The translations under genes and the position numbers were made by a program. Positions 1 through 10,204 of a stretch of 64,000 nt of DNA are shown here, piece after piece (positions within the stretch are counted from its first letter, which is position 1; every line of letters starts with the position of its first letter). The notes under the pieces are model-generated. The model did not search any database, was not told the DNA's origin, and saw only the letters and a list, made by a program, of their open reading frames with translations. Source of the DNA: Bisporella sp. PMI_857 (taxonomy: Eukaryota > Ascomycota > Leotiomycetes > Helotiales > Helotiaceae); assembly GCA_021307315.1 (NCBI GenBank), contig JAJSPD010000102.1:1-64000 (forward strand), written 5' to 3'.

Positions 1-585
1 CTAGACCATTGCATTCTTTCATAAAGGATTGCCTTGTCCGTAACAAAGCGGTGGCTACGCAGTAACCGTAGGGAGGGAAAAAAGCTCACGGCATAGCCTC
101 TCCAGGAAACTTTTAGGGGATCTCGAGTGGTGTCATAAAAGGATCAGCTAGATACTTTGTACATGTTGTAATGCTTCAGCCTTCTATGCCTGTGCGTCCC
201 CTAAAAGGTTCTGTCTCTCTGTAACAAAAAGAGGGCAGCAGGAGGGATTGCAATATAACAGGTAGAACACGTGACTGGGATGTAGTTGAAACAGTGATGT
301 ATTGATATCAAAAGTGTGCTTGTATGTCTAGTAGGAAAACTCAAGCTTGTCCTTCTCCAGAGAGCTCTAGCTTTTCCTTATATCTCTAACGATGCTTAAC
401 AGTGCTGTATTCTGGACTTACAAAGCACCGAGCTTTTAAAGTTGGCACTTTTATAGTGGCTGCAAGCCTCCGAGTGGCTGTAAGCTTTCGGCTGGCTGTC
501 GGCTGTTTCAGTGGTTCATTACAGCCTGTAGCCGACTTTACCGACCCGTGTTTGCTGTAAACCGTCCTTAATCGACTCTGGCTTG
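1..585. other. Gene-free repeat-flanking sequence
   Basis: I see no coding gene here. The last part (about 555-583) is a diverged copy of the sequence at about 1870-1894, and in both places an LTR-like element follows directly. The two LTR-like elements lie in opposite orientation, so the same host repeat seems to have been hit twice, or the whole block was duplicated and inverted. Confidence 0.5.
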
Positions 586-1061
586 TGTCACGGCCCGGCT
601 TTTTTTCGCTTGGAGCTTGGCTCCTGACACTGCAGGGTTCGGTGAAGTTTGGCTCCTGACACGGCAGAGCTCGGTGGAGCTTGGCACCGGACACTACAGG
701 GCTCGTGTCACGGAGAAGTGAGTCCGCACGTGCTCATGAGCGTGCGACCCACTCTCCTAGGCTATAAGAGCCTACCTGGCCTGACCTCTATTTCTATAAA
801 TAAGAATACACGCAAGTGCCGCACAAGTTGCTCTAGCTCTCATGAACTAAAAGGAGCTCTCGCGGGACGTACGAGCTGCTCCGCAACAGCTCGCTTATAC
901 TAGCCTCCGGCCAGCTTCCTGTATATAAAGCACTGCTTTCCTTCCCTTCTTCTGTCTGTAGCTTGTTCTCTTAGTTATAACAATTGATAGTTGTTCACAC
1001 CTTTGAGTTCTTCTACCTAAAATCTACGGATCGAGATCCCTGTTCGACTTGAGTTGTTACA
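586..1061 (+). repeat. LTR-like element, family B, plus orientation
   Basis: The segment starts TGTCACGG and ends GTTGTTACA, the TG...CA form of an LTR. Its right half (about 890-1061) is closely similar to the reverse complement of 1895-2050. A TATA-like tract (TGTATATAAAGC, about 920) lies 140 bases before the end, as expected for an LTR promoter. The left half (about 605-710) contains three imperfect copies of a roughly 43-base unit built on AGCTTGGC...CAGGGCTCG, which also occurs in the inverted copy. No target duplication flanks it (GCTTG versus GGAGG), so the left boundary is uncertain and could be at about 705, where another TGTCACGG begins. Confidence 0.55.
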
Positions 1062-1894
1062 GGAGGGCGATGGCTGAACACCTGTATGCGGTGCCCTCTA
1101 CGAACCTGGAATCAATATTACTCTCCTGAGGCAGTTTAATAACGATTCCAGAGCCGAGATTCAGCCCAAACAGTGATGTGGGAGGATTTCTAGGCCCAAA
1201 GTGAAGGGAGGAGCAGAGTTTTCACGCCAAGGCCAGAGGTTCTTCTATGAGAGGTATCACTTCGATTCAACAACAAACCCTCTACAACACTGAAAAACGA
1301 GTTGAAACACGACTTTAGCTACTCTCGAACCAGCTTTCAACTATTTGCACCTGTTTACTATACGAGTTTCGAAACACACAACGTGGAAAGGCTGAGGAAG
1401 TGAACCGGAAAAACGGTCGAAAGTTACACGTACAACAAGATTACAACACAAGCATTTGGGCGGCTCGTACCTTCGATAGATACATACCCATGGCCGGAGG
1501 AAGGATCGCGAAGAAAAGTCGACAAAGCGAAGGCTGTAATAGAGAAAGACGTGTAAAGAACGAAAGAATCGACGGGACGTGAAGAAAAGACTCTTTTTTA
1601 TTGGGACTCGATCCCCAACACTTACTGGAATATATAAAAGGTTTTTAGAAGGAGTATGTTAAGGCTACTAGTCTATTAATATTAGCTAGTACAGTCCTTG
1701 TAAAGTACTTGTGCTCCTGCTTTTTCTTTTTTTACTCTCGAGACTTAGTATATATTGTCAACACCCCAACCGAATTGCTAGGCCCGAGTGCCCTGGCCGT
1801 GTTACATAGTCCCCGACTGATACAGCACGTTAAAAGGAATAATAATAATAATTGAGTTGTTACAGCTTGCTGTAAACTTTCCCTAACCGATTCT
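1062..1894. other. Interior between two inverted LTR-like copies
   Basis: This stretch lies between the plus-strand copy (586-1061) and the minus-strand copy (1895-2149) of the same LTR family. It carries no long reading frame and no recognisable reverse transcriptase, integrase or gag motif. It may be leftover internal retroelement sequence or unrelated host DNA. Confidence 0.4.
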
Positions 1895-2149
1895 TGTAAC
1901 AACTCAAGCTGAACAGGGATCTCGATCCGTAGATCTAGGTAGAAGGACTCAGAGGTGTGAACAACTATCAATTGTTATAACTAAGAGAACAAGCTACAGG
2001 CAGGAGAAGGAAAGGAGAGTAGTGCTTTATATACAGGAGGCTGGCCAGGGGCCAGTGTAAGCGAGCCCTGTAGCGTTGGTCGCCAAGCTCTGGGATGCCG
2101 AGCCCTGTAGTAACAGGGCCAAGCTCGAAATAGGGCCAGGGCCGTGACA
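1895..2149 (-). repeat. Solo LTR, family B, minus orientation
   Basis: Read on the minus strand the 255-base segment starts TGTCACGG and ends GTTGTTACA. It is flanked by ATTCT (1890-1894) and ACTCT (2150-2154), a 5-base target duplication with one C/T difference. It matches the plus-strand copy ending at 1061 over about 170 bases, including a TATA-like tract and the run near AACAATTGATAGTTGTTC. With no internal region attached it is best read as a solo LTR left by recombination. Confidence 0.65.
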
Positions 2150-2526
2150 ACTCTGGCTGTTAGACTCTCCTCCTGGACTGACCAATAGATATATAATGCG
2201 ACGAACGCTGCTTTTGCGCTTTAATTTTAAAGAATCATTATAGAATCAACATGCTACTTACTAATTTAAAGACACTTTTTAATAGATTTTGTACTCGCAA
2301 TAACCGGCATCGAATTCAAGTACTATGCCTTGAATGTTGAACGTGGAAACAAAGCTTATAAATAAACAAAGAATCATGAAGTAGCAATATGTTTCTGTAA
2401 TGTTCTGAGCTGCCTTCGGTTCTATAGAAAGCCTGAGGCGCGTTGGTTGGTACTGTATATATTGAAATAGACTAAACAAAGGCTCTTCACTTAGAAGTGA
2501 AGATGTTGCAAGCTAGCCAAGTAACT

Positions 2527-2698
2527 TGTCACGGTACCGACCCTGGTCGGGCACGTGACATACTGCCGAGCCGCTAGGGCTCCCTCGTGTATATATAGCT
2601 TGCTCTTCTCGAGCTCCTCTTCCTTCCTCAGCTATAGATTCTCGTATGATACCACCGTTGCCCTCTGTATCTGTAGATCCACAGCGCGTGTCGTGACA
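2527..2698 (+). repeat. Solo LTR, family A, with perfect 5-base target duplication
   Basis: A 172-base segment begins TGTCACGG and ends CGTGTCGTGACA, so its ends form the inverted repeat TGTCAC/GTGACA. It is flanked on both sides by TAACT (2522-2526 and 2699-2703), a perfect 5-base duplication typical of retroviral-type integrase. It contains a TATA box (GTGTATATATAGC, about 2585-2597) followed by a pyrimidine-rich stretch. The last 110 bases recur at 52040-52146 with about ten differences, and shorter pieces recur near 22060, 22560 and 56700. Confidence 0.85.
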
Positions 2699-2703
2699 TA
2701 ACT

Positions 2704-4968
2704 TATATTCAGATAACTAAAGTATTTGAGCACGAAGCTCCTATCCTAAGAACCCCTCTCCTTATGTAGGTTCGTTCCATAGTTTAGATCATCATTCCCA
2801 TCTGGATCATCCGATGCTCTTGTTGATCCTGATGATCCTATCGCGTTACTCACAGGCTATCTGCGGCCCGCCTGCCGAGCCTCAGGCCCTAAGTTTGTGA
2901 CACGACAGTCTCATGGTAGCCACGTGACGAGCTAGCCTCCTTGCTACTGTCAGGAATCGGCTTACGTAAGTAGGCCAAGGAGCTAGAAATCATTTCCCCT
3001 CATTTACAGCTCAGAACTGTAGACAATATCATCATCTGTAACGCTCATACAAGCCTGTATTTCCATCACCGTGATACCCTCACCGATCCTCTACTGATTC
3101 CTCTTGCCTAATAAACCCTATTTCTGACAGCTACGCGACGCTCTGTGGAGGCTTGCGAAGCGTGCCTCACAGATGCATAAACGCTTGGCCTGTTCTGAGA
3201 GCCTACCATGTATATATTCCCCACCCCTCCTCTCTCTCTCTCTATAACTCTAACTCTAACCGAATATGGTTTGTTAATCGAGATAGCCCGTGAACTAGCA
3301 GCCGCTCCTTGTTTGTGTTTAGCTAAGGCTTCCTATAACGCCTTCTTCCTTTTTTTACCTTAATAGTTTTGCAATACAATACTATCGCACGAGGGAGGAT
3401 TGACGTCTTCCTACCAAGTATAGTGGCAGGCGCTGCATTGTTTCGCTCTGGCTCTCAGTACGGCTGAGTATAATGCTAAATACAATGATGAAGCTGAATC
3501 ACCCACATATCAAAATCACATGCAATATGGAACAAGAGAAAGGGATTTGTCACTCCAGCTTTTACGCACCCAGCAGCTACCTAGAGATTCTAGGACGATA
3601 AGCGCCAGGCCGACATACGGCTGAACGAGAAGGTGATTCATCTAGCATAGTTAGGGAGACGATGCTCCTCGAACCCTTGATAGCTGTACTAAGTTTTTGT
3701 TATGTAAATGGGTGTGACCGTACTGATTGATTGATTTGATTCGTGCTGTATGAGTCGGTGACTATGTAACACTACTAGGTCCTCCTGCCTAGGGGCCTCG
3801 AGTACCTAATCCTCAGATAGTATACCCTTTCCCAGCCTATTTCTCCAGCTCTCTATCAACAGCATAGTGCCCAAATAAACAGTCATTCGACGCAGTACTT
3901 AGTAGGTAATTGGCCCTTGTTTCCACATCGCTACACTGACCAAACGCCAGCCTGGTGTGTACTGCCCTGTCAGGAAAAATAACTCTAAAAACCACTCGAC
4001 ACGAAATCAAGCAGGGCCACTCGGTGTTTATTTTATGCCTCCTGGCTCCTTTTCTGCCCAGCTATCCTCCTTATGTCTTTCAAGTCTGCGAGCAAAAGTC
4101 ATAATGCCACAATAGCCGTTGTCAACAAAAAAGAATAAAGCTTCGAAAATAAGATTGCTCCTGGCCCAGCTTTCTAGTACCGCAAAGAGCGTTGGGGATG
4201 TTTGCTAGCAAGCTCCCACTGAGCTGAGCTGCCATTCAGCGGGAGCTGTTAGAACAACCTGATGATACTGTCAGCTTTTGCTATTTGTAACAAAACTTCG
4301 GACATAGTGGTCCATTACTCTAATTGGCAGGTTTTGGGAGTTGATAGGGCTGATAGGCAGCCGATCCTGAACGATTGGTGGCTGAGCAGCTGAACCCCAG
4401 ACTGCCAAGTGGCCAGCCAGAAGGCCTTGGGCAGTTATTCCAGTCAACATCCCATTGTGCGAAACAACTCTAGATATCATTTCATCCGTTATATGTGGAA
4501 ATAGTCATGAGACTAGGGTAAATTTGCTGTTATGCTGTGGAACGGCTATAGGATTGCTGGGCAAGCCAGGGCGACGAGGCATCTTTGAAGGCAGCGACAG
4601 TGCGATTTATTCCATTGCTGCCATCAGTAGGTGCGGGAGAGGAGGGGTGTTGGGGGGAGGGATAGAAATAAGTTATGCAGCGTTTGAGTATATATTCATA
4701 TCTATGCATTCACAGCTTGTTGGTACTAAGGCACTAGTGATATCACATGACTTACCTGTCGTACGACTAGCTAGCGCTTAGATAGAGAATAACAACAGCA
4801 ACGTCTATCATCACAAAGTATTGCAATACCGTTTGGACCGACACAGCTCGATGCGTTGTTCTCATCCTCTTGGGACTCTGCGCCGTCACCGAAGAGGATA
4901 GCTACAAAATTAGCCGGGCAAGATTTACGACTTTCTATAATATAGCGGTCTATAAATTTATATATTTG
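2704..4968. other. Gene-free repeat-derived sequence
   Basis: No coding gene is supportable. A CT microsatellite lies at 3228-3243. A segment at about 2896-3129 begins TGTGACAC, contains AATAAA near its end and finishes CTGACA, which looks like a third LTR family, but no target duplication is present (AAGTT versus GCTAC). Short reading frames at 4271-4480 and 4455-4781 on opposite strands overlap and look random. Confidence 0.4.
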
Positions 4969-6731
4969 ATGCCATTTTCCTACTCACCATGGCGCTCGTC
5001 AAAAATTTTGTCTCATGCCTTTTTCTTCTCCTGGTATTTCAAGTTTTCTTTTTTTGGCACAGCCATTGCAATTCAGATATCCCCTAATGGAAGTGAGCTC
5101 CCAACTCCTCAATCCTGGCGGAGATATATGTTGATATCCATGGCATAGCATTGCCGACCAGCACGAGAGAGAACCGCAACAGCACCGCTACGGCCACGGG
5201 TATCTCAACAGAGCTCGGTCGCACCTCTTTCCCAACGGGTAATATCAACCCCGAAGCGACCCTTACGCCAAACCCACCAACACACCCGGCTGCCTCTTTA
5301 CTGATAACGCACCTTCGGCGTCAGGTGCTTGCCGACTACGACCGTTACACAGCTGTCTTTTGCTTCCACGAGGGGCGTACGCTGAATTGCGGTAAAAATT
5401 GGCTGTATCCGCATACATGGAACAAGGCTTCGATGGAAAACAACCTTGTTGCCAATACCCACACTAAGGCATCGTATCAATGCTCCCAAGATCGAACGTA
5501 CCTCACAAACACACGGAGGGTGTTCTACGGCTTCGCAAGAGAGAATGTGACAGACGCTCTCAGTGGCGCTGCGCACATGACGGCGATGTATGCAGCAGGT
5601 TCTTGCCTACTTGACCCAACCTGCACGGGGATGTATAATAACGACACCGACCAGATGTACTTGGACTACCGATACTATATCAACAGCACATTCTTGGAGT
5701 ATTTGGTAATGGAACTAGAAAAGGACCCTAAGATTTCGTATTGCCCAGCCAGGATCCTCAGCATTGCCTCGGTCTTTGAGTGGCTGACAACCTTCGACGG
5801 CAGCCGGGAATATTTTGGATTCCACAACGCTATGTTCTTGCCAGGAGTCATGGAAAAACTGGACGCGGAAGAGCAGATGGCGCGTATACAGGCGCAGAGC
5901 TACTTTGCCAATAATGCACGCAGGGTTGAAGGTGTATTTCTGAACATGGTCTTCTTCACCCATGAAAGGAATTCCGGACGGCGACGCGATGAGTGAGGCG
6001 AAGACGCTGATCTTGTTGAGATGTACCCTGGCTGTACAAGGAGAGAATGGATAGCCGAGGGGAAGTGCGAAGGTGTGATCCCTCCGCGTACCTTTGATAT
6101 GGACGGTTCAGTTGTTTCAATGAGAGACCGGGACAAGGAAGAGACGTTGGCGATGCTGTCACACCCACTCGCTAACACCGGGCTCGTTCCCCGGCAAACG
6201 ACTTGCAGTCGTATCTCGTCACTAAATAGTCAACTCCTAGCATTCAGAACTGCCATTGCTCTCTATAATAGTATCTCCATCATTGTCGCCACTGTTAATA
6301 TTGCAGAGACGGCAATACTAGCAGATGTGCTTCTCATTGAGGCTGCCCCTTTAATCGCAGGCCTCGGAATCATTTACTTCGCAGGCGCAATGGCCGTCAA
6401 TTATTGTAATGTCTTTAGTGCCTGCAACGGCATGCCTGATGTGCTAGTCAGTGGAGTCAAACTCTTCACAGCTCAAACGGCTGGTGGCAAACTTGGAAAC
6501 ACCAAGTACCCTCTGTTCCCGGTAGCGAATTCAATGAAGCCCCTAGCAAGATATTCAGGCCTTTTCTCTACTGCAGCAGCATTTGGTCTCCTCCAGGTGG
6601 CTGAGAATTACTACGAAAAGGCCCTAGGATGCTGCCAGACAAACTGCGATGGCGCGATTTGTATGCAGACGAGCCTTGGGTGTATCATGGCGTTTTCAAG
6701 TTCGGCGACTCTTGACTGTGCGGCAGAGTAG
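4969..6731 (+). pseudogene. Broken gene for a secreted or membrane protein of unknown function
   Basis: Two long blocks lie in one frame: 5149-5993 and 5997-6731. They are separated only by TGA at 5994-5996, and the frame is open on both sides, so this looks like one protein with a nonsense change (CGA to TGA would explain it). Upstream, ATG at 4989 encodes an ideal signal peptide (MALVKNFVSCLFLLLVFQVF) that runs into a stop in its own frame. A frame starting at ATG 4969 joins correctly through an intron at 5093-5148 (donor GTGAGC, acceptor TAG). A one-base slip in the T-run near 5050 would link the signal peptide to that frame. The product would have N-glycosylation sites, many cysteines and a hydrophobic segment around 6240-6400. 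I do not recognise the family. Confidence 0.6.
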
Positions 6732-8209
6732 CCGAAGGGTTGTTGAATATAAACTTACTTTCATCCTTGTTCGCAATTGATGGCTGAAAAGGTGGTTCTG
6801 TTTTTCTTCCCAGTATTTTTCGACATGTCTGGTTGAGCGAAGCAAAAAGGGGTAATGAATTATGCGAGATCTAATCGCAGAAGGTTACACTATACATGTT
6901 AGTCAATTGCGTACTATTCAATTTGATCTCAAAATTGTAAAACTTTCATCTATAAGGTCTGGATAATGTGATGATATTGTTTTATTTAATAGTGTAGTTG
7001 TTATACTAACGATCAATGGCCGGCCATTTTCCCCCCGACTGAAGTCGCTTCTTAACGTTTACACGCTAGAGCAGTACCATTTCCCATTAGTCCAAGATAG
7101 GGATCTGACAACGACTCGAGGTCAGTTATCTCACTGAGCTCTCTGGCAGGCGGGCGTCCTAACAAGTTACGAGATGCGGTCGGGATATGCTGTGAAAATT
7201 CACCATCCACGAAGGTAGCAGTGCCTGCAAGGAGCACCCAGGTATAGGCTCTATACCTTAGTGCTGATGGGACCTTTAGTGGCCAAGTTGTCGATAACGC
7301 TTGGGTAGATGAAGGATTACTGTAGAGTCGACCAGATTCTGGTCGTATCCAATACCCAGTAATTCGGGAGGGAGGATGGACCTCATCGCTTGAGCTGTCA
7401 GAGTGGGGTACAAGAAACGCAGGGACTCGGTGCGAATGTCGGTGTTCCTGTGCGGATTTACGCGGTTTTAGCTGCAGAGAGTACATCCAAGACGCATCCC
7501 TTGCGCCGTCCGTCTGCGATCATATTAGCGATACTCTATAGGCAAATGAGCTAGTTGGCCAGCCGCTGACCATTTTGGGTTAGACAACTGTGGTAGTGAG
7601 CAATAAGCTTTGGCGAAGCTTTTTGACCCCATGAACCACTCAAGCCCAGCACGTGTCGCCCCACTTTGACCAGTATATGCCACCCCTTTGTCCGCTGCTG
7701 GGACCAAACATTCGTTTCAAATCATTGGCACTTAGGCAGCTGACTTTCTTCTACGCAGCGCATGCTACTAAGCATCTTCGATGCTACATGATATGGACAT
7801 GATACAAATAAAAGCTGCAATTGGGCTAGTTGTGAAGGTTGGAAAAGCTTCGGACTGCGCACGGCAGGTGATTTGCTCAGGTAAAGCCAAAAATAGAAGG
7901 CGGATGCCAGCTTATTACCCCGGCGCGTCTACCAATAAATAATCTTGCCTCGTCTAGCTGGGGTCCCCAGAGCGCGCGAATCATATCGAACAGCATAAAG
8001 CCTTCCACAAAGTTCTGCCTTGGCCAGATTCAGAGGGTTGCAGATTTCACATTAAAAAGCCGATTTTCCGGGTCTCACGTGCGTGTATGCGCCAAGATGA
8101 GAAATCCACGACCCTCAATAGGGCGGAAGTATAAGTGCAAGCAAACTGTCAATTGAGATTATGACTTCCTAGTCTACGTTTAAGACTTTTAAGTGTAACT
8201 GGTAGAACC
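6732..8209. other. Intergenic stretch with no convincing gene
   Basis: A minus-strand frame at 7052-7486 begins with a true ATG and encodes 144 residues rich in Ser, Pro and Arg, but it has no recognisable domain, no introns and no supporting context, so I leave it uncalled. The 300 bases before 8210 should hold the promoter of the HET gene; a clear TATA box is not evident. Confidence 0.4.
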
Positions 8210-10204
8210 ATGGAGAAATATGAATATATATCACTGGCTGAGAAGCGCTTTATCCGTGTGTTGAAGCTCAAACCAGGTAACAGCGGTGATCTCTGTTGCG
8301 ACCTGATACCAGTCTCCCTCGACAAACTACCGAAATATGAAGCGCTCTCATACTCATGGGATAGCCAAGAACTAACAGGGAGGATCTCGTGCCACGGGAA
8401 GCAGCTTTCAGTCACTCCCAACTGCGAGGCTGCGCTACGTCGGCTGAGGCTCCAGTGGGATTCTCGACTACTCTGGATAGACGCTATATGTATCGATCAG
8501 AGTTCGGTTGTGGAGCGCAATCAGCAGGTAGCTCATATGGGAGAGATCTATACTATGGCCAAACGAGTTGTGGTGTGGATAGGAGAGGGGTCTCCCGAGA
8601 CTCTGCTGGCTTTCCAATATTTCGAGAGGGTCGCAGTGACGGGAATGCTACTGCGTAAGGATACCCAGGCCCGCATGCTGGACCTTCAGATAAAACGGTT
8701 TAAAGGTATGAAAGATTGCCCCTGAAGTGGATATAGAATAACTAATTTGATTTGGGCAGAGGAGAGCAAAAATTTGCACGAAGGCAACTTCACTTCCCTT
8801 GATGGTGTATTAAAGGATGTCTTCTCTCGCTCATGGTTCTCACGTTTGTGGACCATTCAGGAGGTCGCCTTAGCCCGTCGGATAGACGTGATGTGCGGCT
8901 CCGCCAAGATTAACTTCAACCATTTCGCGGCTGGGTCACGGATCGTCGCACAGTTACAGGAGGGTCCAGACACTGAGAGTCCATTACTGGGCCATGGGGT
9001 TCTCAGCGGCCACATAGCGTTGCATGTTAGAATAATGGATTCCCTAAAAAGGTACCGGGACTGGAAGGTGAAACTAGCCGAATTTATCTTCAGGTACCCA
9101 AAGTCTGAGTCGCCGAAACTGAGCAGGTCTACTATCCTAGAATTAGGTCGTGATAAGATGACAAGCGACCCAAAGGACAAGATATTTGGCTTATATGGGC
9201 TGCTCTCTGCTATGGACTTCAAATTGGCTCAAGATATCGACTATAGCAAATCTCTAGTACAAATATACACAGACGAGACGGTTGCTGCGTTGACAGAAGA
9301 TAATTCACTAGATATCTTTTATAATATTACAGGTTCTGAATCCGTCCCAGGTCTGCCATCATGGGTCCCAGACTGGAGCGATACAACGTCACCACGATGC
9401 ACAACACATTGGTCATTCTGCGCTGCCGGAGAAGATCCTCCCCGATTCGGCATCCATAGGGTTGACGCAAAGCTATTGTGCCGTGGTCGGATCCTTGATA
9501 TTGTAGAGAGCGTCTCGAATAAGATAATGCCCCCTGCAAAAGGTGACAAAAACTGGAGATTTGAAGACGTTATCGACGCAGTACAGGACTGGGCAGCATT
9601 CTGCGACCCCGAATTCATCACCGAGTTCCGCCATGTTCCCCAGAAGTATGTGACGGGGGAACTATTCTCTGCTGAGAGCTTCTGTGACATTCTGATCCGA
9701 GGTGGCACTATTCTGTCGGACCCTTATGGTGAGCTGGAAGCGACTAGAGATGTGTATAGGCGAATTAGCACAGAACGAGTGAGGCAGCAAGAAACGAGTG
9801 CGATGTGCTGGTTTCCCATCGCAACAGCTGCGACGACTGACGTACTGTACCGGAGAATGAGCGACTACCCTGAATCACTAGTTTCTGACGATATCTTGAC
9901 CGGGATCTCACTGGCACTGGCAGCGCATCCTCTGGCCAAAAGATATCACCAGCTTGTGGAGCTAATGTCTCAGGGGTTGAGGATGTTCAAGACGGAATAT
10001 GGCTTTCTTGGGACTGCACTTCCCACCATCCAGAAGGATGATGAGGTTGTGCTAATTGCTGGCTTGAGGATGCCATTCATTTTGCGACCGTTGGCGGGTC
10101 AGGAGTATAGGATATTAGGCCCGGCCTACGTCTCTGGAGCGATGGGGGGTGGTTGGTGGAAAGATTGTGACCCGTTGAAAGACCAAGAATTCGTGTTGGT
10201 TTGA
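8210..10204 (+). CDS. HET-domain protein (heterokaryon incompatibility)
   Basis: HET proteins are cytoplasmic fungal recognition proteins whose HET domain triggers growth arrest or cell death on non-self contact. Exon 1 (8210-8705) and exon 2 (8760-10204) are joined across a 54-base intron with donor GTATGA, branch region TAACTAAT and acceptor GGGCAG; the phase-1 junction restores a Glu codon. The 646-residue product shows the HET hallmarks: YEALSYSWDS at about residue 43, LLWIDAICIDQ at about 87, and AHMGEIYTMAKRVVVWIGEG at about 105. The remainder (WFSRLWTIQEVAL, then SDPKDKIFGLYGLL and PSWVPDWSD) is the usual fungal HET-protein body. No carboxy-terminal NTPase, ankyrin or WD repeats follow. 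Of the three HET loci in the window, only this one is intact. Confidence 0.93.

Noticed and set aside
2896..3129. Third LTR-like segment (TGTGACAC...CTGACA)
   Set aside because: There is no target duplication and no second copy in the window.
3230..3260. Telomere-like CTCTAACTCTAACC
   Set aside because: It is not the fungal TTAGGG repeat and only two units long; part of a CT-rich microsatellite region.
7052..7486. Minus-strand 144-codon frame with ATG
   Set aside because: Low-complexity composition with no domain; a real small gene cannot be excluded, but nothing supports it.
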